64,000 bases of DNA from Amorphophallus konjac (Eukaryota > Streptophyta > Magnoliopsida > Alismatales > Araceae). A program made the translations under genes and the position numbers. The notes under the pieces are model-generated. The model was not told where the DNA came from and did no database searches. It was given only the letters and a program-made list of their open reading frames with translations. Positions 42,501-53,400 of this stretch are shown here, piece after piece (the first letter of the stretch is position 1; every line of letters begins with the position of its first letter). The stretch spans positions 124,162,886-124,226,885 of the forward strand of contig CM040126.1 of assembly GCA_022559845.1 (NCBI GenBank), read 5' to 3'.

Positions 42501-44269
42501 CCGGAAAAACCAGGAAGGCGCGCGCCTCTCGACCCACCCCAGGAATTCACTCGAGGGTAGCAACGCCCCTGCCTGCACCGCCCCCAATAAACCCTGTTTG
42601 CCACGACACGGCCCCCCGGCTGGTCATGAGGCGGCCCACTCACAACAGGAAGAGCTCTGCCCCGCTGCGGATGCACAAGAAGACTAGCCCGGCGGTTGAA
42701 AGACTCCAGGCTATTATTGATGGGCTCGAAGATTATGAACAGCCCGAAATCCAGCCTGTGGAGCTGAAGGAGTATGTCCCCTGGACGGAGTTCGAATCAC
42801 TCGAGCTGGCTCCGGGAACAGAAGCTGATGCAGACAAAGAGCCTCCCCTGTGGGGTGAACCTCCTCAAGAGCAGCCACCCGCTGCAGCAGGCAAGAAGAA
42901 GAAGAAGAGAAGACCCAGGGGCAAGAAGAAGAAGGAGGTTGTCTTCGCCTGCAATACCCTCGCGGCGCTGTTCGACACCTCTCTCTCCCTGGAAGAGAAA
43001 GAAGAAGAGCCACCCCATGAGCCGGCAGAAGTGAGTCAAGCTGAAGCATCCACCTCCCAGCACGCCACCAGGTCAGGGAGGAAGTGGGGGCGCCCTCCTC
43101 AGGGCAGCCTCAACATCATGCTCAGGGGAGAACAACCATACCAGGTTCCCGAGCCCGAGGTCCGAGGCACTGAGATCCCTCCTCCATCAGGCCTCTATCC
43201 CGGAGGCACCAAGAGTCAAGGCGCCCCGTCGTTCGCCGAGTTCCTATCCGCTCGAGCAGGAAGGCGGGTGCACCCCCAGGGGTCCGCTGTGACCAGTAAA
43301 GCAAGCATTCCTCAAGCTCTACCGGCTACAGTTCCTGCCCAGCCGGAGGAAGAATTCAGCGGCACCCCAAACCTCGCCGAATTCATGCGAGCAGCAGAGG
43401 AGGCTCAACAGGCCCCGCCTGCTCGACAGGCCACAGCAGAACCCACAAAACAGGCATCCCTTGATCCGGCACCCCAGTCCCAGGATGAAGGCAGGCGCAG
43501 CAAGCCCGAGGAGATGAAACTGCTCAAGGTACGGGCGGCCGAGCGAATAGTCAGACATCTCAAGAAAATCCCGACCCGGTTCACGATTTGGGAGATGCTG
43601 TCCTTGAATGAAGAAACACGGCAAGCCATCATCGCCGCACTCCAGACGCCAGCACACCTTGAAGCCTGTTTGGCAGAAATACCACCTGAAGTAGCAGTGG
43701 CTTTCACAGAAGATGACATGCTCCTACCGACTTGCAGCCATAACAGGCCCCTCTACATGAAAGGGCAGCTGAACGGCCAGCCTATCAACAGGGTCTTGAT
43801 CGACCCAGGAGCAGCGGTGAATATACTCCCGTACCGGGTATACCAGAAGCACTACTTTGACGTACATCTGGTCGAAGTTAAAAATGTCAAGATTGCCGGC
43901 TTTAACCAGAAATGTGAAGTTCCTATGGGGGTCGCAGAGTTCAACTTGACCTTTGATGACTTCACCACCAAGGTCCAGTTCACGTCATCAACTCCAGCAC
44001 TTCCTACAAGGCGTTGCTTGGCCGGCCTTGGCTACACCAGAACAGAGTGGTGCCCTCCACCCTGCATCAATGCATCAAGTACCCCTGTGAGGGAAAGGAA
44101 GTCAGAATCTTCGCCGACCTCCACCCGTTCGAGGTGTTCGAGTGTCACTTGTCAGATGCTAATCTGTACTTGGAGAAGGCGAAGCAAGCTCCTCAAGTCA
44201 TCCAAGACAAGGGCAAGAAGAAAATGGAATCAGGAGGCTGGTTTCCTCCGCCGCCCCCAGGCTATGTAG
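39562..44269 (+). CDS. gag-pro: gag-protease polyprotein of Tat-C
   Basis: I choose the ATG at 39562 (MEPTMGVICS), the first after the PBS; the open frame extends upstream through the PBS. A long basic/proline-rich N-terminus precedes the gag core (about residues 605-730: VTKPPKFEKFNGQGSPREHI, LTGLAFEWYSGLP). A C-x2-H-x4-H-x4-C knuckle follows near 888 (CLYHRVLGHTIEDC). There is a KKKKKRRPRGKKKK basic patch near 1115. The retropepsin begins near residue 1412, but its active-site triad reads D-P-G (IDPGAAVNILP) instead of D-T/S-G. The second half of the protease is in another frame: a one-base loss at about 43979-43982 moves GRPW into the pol frame. So gag is intact and protease is probably inactive here. 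Confidence 0.85.
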
Positions 44270-47200
44270 CTCCCCCGCATGTACCATTTATTGCACAAGA
44301 AGAAGGGGTATTCAGGGCAGCCCCTCTCGCCATCTACCCCACACCGGGGGCACCCTGCCTCGAAGACCTGCTAGAAGATGTCAGGGTCCCGCCAGGGATC
44401 GTCAAGCCGATAGCAGAGATAGAATCCCAAGCAGCTGAACGACTGAAAACCTTCGAGGTGCCTAACTCTGAGGGGCCGCCCACTATTTTCTATGTGGCCG
44501 GGGAAAAGCCGGTCAGGGAAGACGATGATTGCCGGTTCCCTGACGAGTTGCATGACCCGCACGTCCCCATCACGGGACTTCCCCACATGACTGACCAGGC
44601 AGCCAGAATGGTCAGAAAGCAGAAGATTCCTCCCTACCAGCCCTCCAGCCGGAAGGAAATGTTTGAAAGAATGTGGAACCCACCAAACCTGGATCGACGG
44701 TTGCTGAAAATCACCAAGCACCCCGGTCTGGGCTTTTCACTAGAAGATTACTACGAGACTGATGTCATATCGGTCTCAGCATGGCCCGGCGACGACCCCG
44801 CAGAAGCTGCAGATTCGCTGGAAACCCACCAAGACACATGTCCCGGGGCCTCGGCCGAAGAGGCACAAGACGAAGAAGTATTCATGTGGAAGCCTCCCAG
44901 CCGCCGCTATATGGAGAAGACCCCCTCCTTTTCCGAAGTGTCGACCTCGAGAGGGCACGCCAGCGAGGCGCCTCCACCCCGGCCGGCCGGCGAAGCAAGG
45001 AGCAGTAGCACGGGCCATGCCCCGAGTTCCCCTCGATACGACCCCGTCATGTACGCCTTGTACCATAGGCAGCAACGGGAGATCGAGATGCTAAAAGCAC
45101 GACTGGCCGAGTTAACCTCGCTAGTCGCCGACCTAATCCAAGGATCTCTTCCCCCATGGGGTGGCCGGATGCCTCGGCCCCGAGGCACCAGTCCCAACAC
45201 CCCCGCCCTGACAAGGCAGGAAATGAGAGACATGGCAAGCCCGCTGATCGAGCGGCCAACCAGGCAAGGGCTGACACTCCAAGAGAAGCTGCAGAAGCCT
45301 TATTCCTTTCCGAGAGAGAAGACCCGGGGCATCTTCGACTGGGCTTGCCATTACGGCAAGGTCTCCCTTCCACGGTCCAAGAGGCCGCAGGACACCCGAA
45401 GAAGCGGGAATCCACTGTTTTGCCCTTACCACCAAATACTGGGCCACGCCATTGAAGACTGCTATGTCTTCAAAGACCTCGCTCAAAGCCTCATCGACAG
45501 GGATGAGCTTAGAATGGGGGACTACGTGGTAGCCCCGCCACGCCCCCATGTGGCAGACAGCCCCAGGGCAGGAGCCTACACTGTGTCCACCCGATGCCGG
45601 GCGCCCGAAGATGCGGCTACCCCAGCCTCTGCAGGAGCGGTCTATGATGAATACACAGAAGAGCCCGAGATGCACTTATGCCCTCCTGAACCTGCGGACC
45701 TTACGTACCCGGCGGCTACGACCCTGGGGGACTGCGAGGCAAATGCAACCTCTATGCCCAGTCATGATGAACAAGGAGAGGGAGATGACGTCTTCGAGCC
45801 CGAAGACAATGAAGACCAAGACTTCGTGGATTTGTCGCCAGCCCCGCCGGAAATTGAAAATAGCGGCCAGGCCACAGTCGACGAATTGGTTGAAATCAAC
45901 CTCGGCACAGAAGACAATCCCAGGCCGACTTTTTTGAGTGCTCTCATGCCTCTACAGGAAAGAGAACAATACACGAAGTTGCTGCAAGAATTCCGGGATT
46001 GCTTTGCCTGGAACTATGAAGAAATGCCCGGACTGAGCCCCGAGGTGACTCAACACATCCTGTCTATTGATCCCAAAATGGAACCAGTGAAGCAACCTCC
46101 CCGGCGCATGAGGCCGGAGTTAACCAGCCAGATCTGCAAAGAAGTCGACAAGCTCATAAACGTCGGTTTCGTGGCAGAAAATCAATACACCACATGGCTG
46201 GCCAATATTGTACCGGTGAAAAAGAAGAATGGACAGATCAGGATTTGCGTGGACTTCCGCGACCTGAATAGAGCCTGCCCGAAAGATGACTTCCCGGTGC
46301 CTATCACCGAAGTGATGATTGATGCAACCACCGGCCACGAGGCCATGTCCTTTATGGATGGGTCGTCCGGCTATAACCAAATCTGGATAGCCGACCACGA
46401 CCGGGTCCATACGGCTTTCCGGTCACCCAAAGGGGTATTTCACTACAAGAGGATGCCCTTCGGCCTCAAGAATGCCGGTGCCACATATCAGCGGGCGATG
46501 ACCAAGATCTTCGACGAGCTGCTATACGGCAAGGTCGAGTGCTACATTGATGATCTGGTCGTCAAGACGAAGAAAAGAGACGAGCACCTGAGCGACCTCA
46601 GGGCCGTCTTCCAAAGGCTCCGGCAGTACGGGCTGAAAATGAATCCCATGAAGTGCGCCTTTGGCGTGTCCAGCGGGAAATTCCTCGGCTTTATTGTCCG
46701 GCACAGAGGGATCGAGATCGACCCCCTGAAGATAAAAGCCATCCAGGAGCTGCCTCCTCCGAAGAGTCTGGGGGAGCTGAGGTCCCTGCAGGGGCGTTTA
46801 GCTTACATCCGCAGGTTCATCTCCAACCTGTCAGGGCGTTGCCGACCCTTCCACAGACTGATGATGAAGAATGCACCCTTCAGCTGGGGTCACGAATGCC
46901 AGCACGCGTTCGACCAGCTAAAGGAGTACCTGAAGACCCCACCCGTCCTGGGGGCACCTGTCAAAGGTAGACCGCTTATTCTCTACATAGCGGCCACCGA
47001 GTACTCACTGGGGGCAATGCTCGCCCAGAACAATGATGAGGGAAAAGAACAAGCTCTTTACTATCTCAGTCGAAGGTTGGTGGGCGCAGAGGCTAAGTAC
47101 ACCCCGATTGAGAAAATCTGCCTTGCCTTGGTCTTCGCGGTCAAGAAGATGAGGCACTATATGTTGTCCCATGAAGTCAGCCTGATATCCAGGGCCGACC

Positions 47201-49236
47201 CCATCAAGCACATTCTCCTCCAGCCAGTCCCGAAGGGGCGCCTTGGCAAGTGGGCCGTGCTGCTCATGGAATTTGACATTACTTACGTGCCACAGAAGGC
47301 CGTTAAGGGGCAAGCCGTCGCGGACTTCTTCGCAGCACACCCTGTGCCCGAAGACTCTCCGTTGGCCACAGAGCTACCCGAAGACGAAACACTAGAGGTG
47401 GATCAAGTGCAACAAGCCGTCTGGCAGTTATACTTCGACGGAGCCTCAAGAACAGAAGCGACCCCGTCCGGACGTACCAAGGTGCGGGCCGGAGCGGGCA
47501 TCGTCCTCAAATCTCCAGATGGAGAGGTGCTACACACTTCTTGCTGCATCAGCAAGCCCTGTACAAATAATGAGGCGGAGTATGAAGCTCTAATCATCGG
47601 TCTCCAGGTCGCCCTCCAAATGGAGATCAAAATGCTCCAAGTGTTCGGCGATTCGCTGCTTGTCGTCAAGCAAATCCAGGGGCAGTTTGATGTCCGAAAA
47701 CCCGAGCTGCTCCCGTATCACACTAAAGCGAAAGGGCTCATGGAGCGGTTCTACCTCCTCGAAATAGGCCATGTCGCCAGAGGGGAGAACGCACAAGCCG
47801 ACGCATTGGCAAAATTGGCAAGCTCACTGGCGGTGCCCCCAGATGGATATCTCCATATCCAAGTAATAAACCAACGCCAGATGCCCAGCATGATAGAAGA
47901 AGAGCCGGAAGAGGAGGACCTACAGGTCGCTACAGCAGAAGCCGTCAGCCTGCCTGACTGGAGAGACCCCCTAATGCAGTGGTTCAGGCACCAGCGACTA
48001 CCCGACCGAAGAGAAGAAAAGATCAAGCTGGTCAGAACCAAGGACTCCTATGAGCTCCGAAGCGGAATATTATTCCGGATTGTCGCCGATGCCAAACGGA
48101 AGCTACTCCTCCGATGCTTGTCCGTTGAAGAAGCTTGGAGGGTTATGAAGGAGGTCCATGCCGGCATAGCTGGCGCACACCAGGCGGGGCCGAAAATGAA
48201 GATTGAAATCAAGAAACTTGGCTATTATTGGCCTGCAATGTTCAACGACTGTTGCGAGTATGCTAAGTCGTGTCAGAGATGTCAGGAGCATGCCACCATT
48301 CCCAGAAGACCTCCTGCACCACTACACCCAACAGTGCCCAGTTGGCCGTTCGCCCAATGGGGAACGGACGTCGTGGGCCCCTTTCCTGCATCTTCCACAG
48401 GCTGCAAATATATTCTGGCGGCGACCGACTACTTCTCCCGCTGGGCAGAGGCTATTGCCTTACGGGAGGTCACCGGAGAAATCGTGGTCAGGTTTGTCCG
48501 CCGCAATATTATATTCCGGTTCGGCGTGCCCGACCGGATTGTGTCGGACAACGGCAGCCACTTCCGCAACCAGAAAGTTTACCGGCTAGCAGAAAAATAC
48601 AAAATTGACTGGAGGACATCGACTCCTTACAATCCACAAGCCAATGGGCTGGCCGAAGCTTTCAATAAGACACTTTGCACTCTCCTGGCCAAGACTGTTA
48701 GCTCTAACAAAAGGGACTGGGAAGAAAGAATGTATGAAGCGCTTTGGGCGTACCGAACCGTATACAAGACCCCAACGGGCTGCTCGCCCTTCTCTCTTGT
48801 ATATGGCTCGGAAGCAATCATCCCCGTCGAACTGGAGATACCGTCCCTCAGGGTCGCCATTCAGCATGGGCTTGTCCCCGAAGGGCAGACCAACACCGAG
48901 CGAAGGCTCGACGAACTCTCCAGTCTGGAAGGAAAGCGGCTTCAAGCCCAACAGAATATCCAGGTCTATCAGGCCCGGATTGCACGCGCCTTTGACAAGC
49001 TCGTCAAGGAACGCGAATTCAAGAAGGGTGACCTTGTCATGGTCAAGAGAAGAGATCTCATGGCGGCCAACCCCAAAGGTAAGCTAAACGAGAACTGGCT
49101 CGGACCCTACGTAGTCCAGAAAGTCTACGAAGGCGGGGCCTATGTAATTGTCAACCACCGCGGGGAAGTTCAATTCCCGCCTCTTAATGGAAGGCACTTG
49201 AGGCTGTACCACGCCCCAGCGCCCCCATTCAGGTAA
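44014..49236 (+). CDS. pol: pol of Tat-C: protease end, RT, two RNase H domains, integrase
   Basis: The 1740-aa frame begins inside the protease (LGRPWLHQNRVVPST). It contains a second gag-like knuckle module (45260-45500, CPYHQILGHAIEDC), then RT (46090-46700: ICVDFRDLNRACPKDDFP, MPFGLKNAGATYQRAM, catalytic CYIDDLVVK). A first RNase H/connection follows (about 46960-47350), then a second, archaeal-type RNase H (47420-47830: YFDGAS, TNNEAEYEALI, ENAQADALAKLAS). This dual RNase H is a Tat-lineage hallmark. Integrase follows (48130-49000) with the H..H-C..C finger (CQRCQ), the DDE residues (TDVVGPF, VSDNGSHF, NGLAEAFN) and a C-terminal GLVPEGQ/LNENWLGPYVV region. No stop interrupts it. Apart from the break upstream it looks functional, making this the best-preserved pol here and a possible source of enzymes for relatives. 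Confidence 0.92.
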   Translation: MLGRPWLHQNRVVPSTLHQCIKYPCEGKEVRIFADLHPFEVFECHLSDANLYLEKAKQAPQVIQDKGKKKMESGGWFPPPPPGYVAPPHVPFIAQEEGVFRAAPLAIYPTPGAPCLEDLLEDVRVPPGIVKPIAEIESQAAERLKTFEVPNSEGPPTIFYVAGEKPVREDDDCRFPDELHDPHVPITGLPHMTDQAARMVRKQKIPPYQPSSRKEMFERMWNPPNLDRRLLKITKHPGLGFSLEDYYETDVISVSAWPGDDPAEAADSLETHQDTCPGASAEEAQDEEVFMWKPPSRRYMEKTPSFSEVSTSRGHASEAPPPRPAGEARSSSTGHAPSSPRYDPVMYALYHRQQREIEMLKARLAELTSLVADLIQGSLPPWGGRMPRPRGTSPNTPALTRQEMRDMASPLIERPTRQGLTLQEKLQKPYSFPREKTRGIFDWACHYGKVSLPRSKRPQDTRRSGNPLFCPYHQILGHAIEDCYVFKDLAQSLIDRDELRMGDYVVAPPRPHVADSPRAGAYTVSTRCRAPEDAATPASAGAVYDEYTEEPEMHLCPPEPADLTYPAATTLGDCEANATSMPSHDEQGEGDDVFEPEDNEDQDFVDLSPAPPEIENSGQATVDELVEINLGTEDNPRPTFLSALMPLQEREQYTKLLQEFRDCFAWNYEEMPGLSPEVTQHILSIDPKMEPVKQPPRRMRPELTSQICKEVDKLINVGFVAENQYTTWLANIVPVKKKNGQIRICVDFRDLNRACPKDDFPVPITEVMIDATTGHEAMSFMDGSSGYNQIWIADHDRVHTAFRSPKGVFHYKRMPFGLKNAGATYQRAMTKIFDELLYGKVECYIDDLVVKTKKRDEHLSDLRAVFQRLRQYGLKMNPMKCAFGVSSGKFLGFIVRHRGIEIDPLKIKAIQELPPPKSLGELRSLQGRLAYIRRFISNLSGRCRPFHRLMMKNAPFSWGHECQHAFDQLKEYLKTPPVLGAPVKGRPLILYIAATEYSLGAMLAQNNDEGKEQALYYLSRRLVGAEAKYTPIEKICLALVFAVKKMRHYMLSHEVSLISRADPIKHILLQPVPKGRLGKWAVLLMEFDITYVPQKAVKGQAVADFFAAHPVPEDSPLATELPEDETLEVDQVQQAVWQLYFDGASRTEATPSGRTKVRAGAGIVLKSPDGEVLHTSCCISKPCTNNEAEYEALIIGLQVALQMEIKMLQVFGDSLLVVKQIQGQFDVRKPELLPYHTKAKGLMERFYLLEIGHVARGENAQADALAKLASSLAVPPDGYLHIQVINQRQMPSMIEEEPEEEDLQVATAEAVSLPDWRDPLMQWFRHQRLPDRREEKIKLVRTKDSYELRSGILFRIVADAKRKLLLRCLSVEEAWRVMKEVHAGIAGAHQAGPKMKIEIKKLGYYWPAMFNDCCEYAKSCQRCQEHATIPRRPPAPLHPTVPSWPFAQWGTDVVGPFPASSTGCKYILAATDYFSRWAEAIALREVTGEIVVRFVRRNIIFRFGVPDRIVSDNGSHFRNQKVYRLAEKYKIDWRTSTPYNPQANGLAEAFNKTLCTLLAKTVSSNKRDWEERMYEALWAYRTVYKTPTGCSPFSLVYGSEAIIPVELEIPSLRVAIQHGLVPEGQTNTERRLDELSSLEGKRLQAQQNIQVYQARIARAFDKLVKEREFKKGDLVMVKRRDLMAANPKGKLNENWLGPYVVQKVYEGGAYVIVNHRGEVQFPPLNGRHLRLYHAPAPPFR

Positions 49237-50450
49237 TAATATTACTCTTCGCCCCATTTTGGGGCGGATGTGCGTGATTAATGTCCGAATGATTTGGCCA
49301 CCAGCCGGGTTCCCGAAAAAGGGAAGAAAGGAATAGAAAGAGAAAGAAAGAAGAAGCAAAAAAAAGAGAAAGACAAAAAAGAAGAAGCAAAAAAAATGGA
49401 AAGAGGAAGAGAGAAGAAGCAAAAAAAAAAAGAAAAAAAATGGAAAGAGGAAGAGAGAAGAAGCAAAAAAAAAAAGAAAAAAATGGAAAGAGAAAGAAGG
49501 AAGAAGCAAAAAAAAAGGAAGAAAAAAAAAGAAGAGAAAAAAAAAGAGAAAAAAAAAAGAAAAGAAAAGAGAAAAAAAAGAAAAGCCAGAAAGGGGGACG
49601 CCCCCATTTCCAGTCACCGCCCCGCATCAGCGGGGGTACCAAAATTGATTTAAAAAGAAAGAGACAAACTCTTCTCTCCGTCCTTCCCGGGCGGTGAGTA
49701 CCCCTTTGGCTCGGACCTCACGTCTGGGTCATTGACTAGACAAACTCTTCTCTCCGTCCTCCCCGGGCGGTGAGTACCCCTTTGGCTCGGACCTCATGTC
49801 CGGGTCATTGACTAGACAAACTCTTCTCTCCGTCCTTCCCGGGCGGTGAGTACCCCTTTGGCTCGGACCTCACGTCCGGGTCATTGACTAGACGAACTCT
49901 TCTCTCCATCCCCCCCGGGGGGGGCGAGCACCCCTTTGGATCAGACCTCCCGTCTAAGTCACTGACTAAACGGACCTTTCTATCCGCCACCTCTGAACGG
50001 CAAAAGGGGTCTCTGGCCAAGTACCCCTCACTCGAGACCAGCACGCGCTCCCAATATTGCGGCAAAACCAGGGAGTTGCCCGTTCGATATGGTGGAGTGG
50101 TCCCCTCGTCCTCCCCCTGGGAAGGCGAGCGCTCTCCTGTACCCTGACATGGGTCCCTGCCTGGTCCTTCCAAAGTGAATCCCCGCAAAGACTCATACCC
50201 TGCCAATGGGCCCCTACACGAAAAGGGGGGAAAGATACAAGAGCGAGGGAAGAGGAAGAAAAAAAAAACAACATGCACGGAAGAGGAAGAGGGGTGGGAA
50301 AGCTCCCTCCGGGATAAATGCACACACCAGGAACGCGTGAAGTCATAAATGCTTTGCTCTATTCAAAAGAGGATCAAACTACATGTGCTGCGGGGCATAC
50401 CCCTGTGTTACATTCAAAAAAAAGGAAAGAGAAATTAAGGGATGTAACGC
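49237..50450. repeat. Space between convergent pol and PMD gene: purine tract and 76-bp tandem repeats
   Basis: 49310-49600 is an almost pure A/G tract on the plus strand (GAAGAAGCAAAAAAAAG units). 49664-49968 contains four 76-bp tandem copies starting ACAAACTCTTCTCTCC and including CGGGCGGTGAGTACCCC, with a decayed fifth copy. The rest (49970-50450) shows no coding sequence and would hold the 3' ends of both convergent transcripts; no clear AATAAA was assigned. Confidence 0.75.
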
Positions 50451-53400
50451 TCAGTCGATGTCCCTGAAGATGTCCTCGAGGGGGAGGATCCCGACGCAAG
50501 GGAAGTTCGTCATATCGCGCAGTCGGCCCCTCAATCCCTCAAGACGGGCGAGCTCCGCTTCGACGGACGCCATTTCAACGTCGGCAACGGCAAGAGCTTC
50601 CCTCTCCTCTGCCACCGCCCCTTCCGCCTCGGCGAGGCCAAGCTTGGCCGCAGCAAGATAGCCCTCCAGCTTCTCGATCCGGTTCTTGAAGGAACGAACG
50701 CTGCCTTCGCCTTCCTCTAGGGCCTTTCCGTGGCGTTCTCTACTGTCGCGTCGGGCCTTTAGGGCCTGCAGATATTCGTCTGCCTGAGCATCAAGGGCGG
50801 CGCGTTCGTCAGGAGCCTGGGTCTCCAGGAACTCGCGGCGCTTGACATATTTCAATAATAGCAAGACCCGCCGTGACCATTCCCCCAGCGGACAGCCAAG
50901 CACTTGCAGCGCCCCCGTTAATTGCGTTACGATGGTATGCACCTCCCGATACGACAGAGAAGCATCGCCGAGAAGCATCGTCCGTAAAGTGATCAGCATC
51001 TGACGGACTGGCGCTTCTGAGGACGTGTGACTAACTGAGGGCACGACCGGAGGGGTGAATTCCACGGTGCTGTCCACCTCTGCCCACAGGTCGGTATCTG
51101 CCGCCACTGAAGATGAAGGAAGGGCGAGGGTCAAGTCGCCCGGCCGGCGTAGCTCGACGAGAGACTCTTGGCCGACCATTGCCTGGGGAAAGGAAAGGAC
51201 CATTGCCGAAGCCTTCGGTGCCCCCATCGTTTGGAGGTCACCCGCCCCCTCTGCCTCCGTCTGGCCCGACTCTGCCACTCCTCCAAGGGGCAGGGGTGCA
51301 GGGGCCGTTACCTCGGCTAGAGGAGGAGCTTCGAGTAAGGCCAGGCCCGAAGCCGTCACCCATGAACTCCTCGCTCGCGGCTGAGATCCCTCCAGATGCG
51401 CACGGAGCCCCGCAAATATCTGCTGCAAGAGCGGGTCCTCCACCTGAGCCGGGAGTTTCGGGAAGGGCGGAAGCGGAACCACTAGCTGGGGTAAACGTCC
51501 CGCTTCCACGAGCGCAGCCAGTCCCTCTCTCTCCAAACCCAAGACTGGAGCCGGCCCCTTCACCGCTATCGGGCCAATGCTCGGTCTCCGCTTGGCCACT
51601 GCCTTCCGGATACGACCAGGCGCCTTCCCCGATATCGGCATCGCCTGATCATGGGAATGGGAATCAGCTATTCGCCATCCAAAATAAACCATGCAAAAGG
51701 GAGACCGTGGAGCCCGCATACTCACCTTGGCCGCTGGGATGATGCTATCTTCAGGCGCGATCTCCCCCTCCTCCAGAGGCTCGCCCGCCGCTCTGGTAGT
51801 ACCGGAGGGCTCCGCGGGCATTTCCTCTCGAAGGGCGTCGAGCAAAAGAGCCAATTTGCCCATGACGGCATCGGCTCCCGTTGGACGGTCGATCAGCGCA
51901 GCCGGGGCAGCCTCCTCTGTGATCTCAAGTTCGGCCGGTCCTCGAAAATCCTAAAGAAAAAGGGGGGGGATAAGGTCGTCAGTCAATCAAAAAAAGGGAA
52001 AGGGAGAGCCGGCCCAAACAAGCTCACACTCACAACGGTCTTCCCCACGAGGCTCGAGGAGCCAGCAAGTAAGGGGGCCCCGAAGGCCGGCTCGGGCGGC
52101 TCCGATGCCCCGGACGCGCCCTCGTCAGCAGCTACTTCGTCGGAAGAGTAGTTGTAATCTACCTCTTCCCCAGACGGAGACTCGACCGCCGTCGGCTCGG
52201 CCTGGACCGGCAGAGGAGCTTCCACCTCAGAGTCTCTGCCCAGCACGTCCTCCCTCGGGCTAGGCGAGGCTCGCGCTCCGATCTTCTTCCTCCTCACATA
52301 TATCAACGTCGTCGGGAGGTCGGGATCAGGCCCCAATGACTCGGTGGCCACCGCAGCAACGCCTATCATGCAAAAGAAGATAAGCCAGGGTGAATCTACT
52401 GGCCCCTAGGACAAAAAGGGGGGGGAGCTAACCATGTAGTCGAAAATATTTACCCCCTTCAGTTCCTGCGACACGAGATGACCCGCGGGCTTCCTCAACA
52501 GGCAACGCCTTCTCGGGAGTCCCGACCGTACCCTCGCCCGTGAGATAGAAGCGCATCGTCGCCATGCGCGAAGCCGAGGCCAACTCGGGAGGCCGGTCGA
52601 CCGCAGACGACACGGGCGGCCGATGAATCTCACCAGCTTCGCGGCTCGGTTCGGTCTGCGTGGCTTCGAATTCCTCGAAGGACAAGACGCGGGCCACCGG
52701 CGAGGCTGCCGTCGGAGCCGGGGATGCCTCGGTCCGCTGCCGTTTTACCGTCTTTTGCCCGGCCACCTTGGCAGCAGCCAGTGCCTTCTTAACGGGCGAC
52801 TGTGCCCGGGGCCTTCCCGTTGCCTGCGGCAAGGGAGCTGGAGCCGCCGCCGGGATCGCCTCCGCCGGGACCGCAACTTCGCCCATGTCAGGCGTGGGCA
52901 TGGGCTCTTCTATAGAAGCTGAAACAAAAGAAGTATCCAGGTGTCAGGGCTCCACTCCAAGATAAAAAGGAGGAGGGAGATTCAAAAGGCACACTAAAGA
53001 GCGGGGACGCGGACCGGCAGGTTGACCTGGCTCGGGACGGGCAGCTTCGAATTCCTCGAAGGACGAGACTAGTGGCGCCAGAGGAACAGCCGTCGAAGCC
53101 TTAGCCGTGTCTGTCTTCCTCCGCTTTGTATCCCGCTGCTTAGCCGCCTTGGCGGCGTCCACCGCCTTCTTCACAGGCGATTTAGCCCGGGGCCTCTTCG
53201 CAGCCCTAGGCAAAGGAGCCGTGGTCGGGGCCAGCGGCGCGGCTTCAAAATGCGCAGGCTTCTTCACCAGCCGGAGGAGGTTCCGGTACGTGGCCATCTG
53301 CGTGCTGTCGGGATGGTCTGCAAAGAAAAGAGGGGAAAGAACGAACATGCATACACCATTAGTACCTAACTCACCGCGAAAGCCGCAGCGCTGAGGGACA

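Noticed and set aside
49229..49653. Frames over the A/G-rich tract after pol
   Set aside because: Lys/Glu/Arg or Phe/Leu/Ser runs from simple sequence on both strands.
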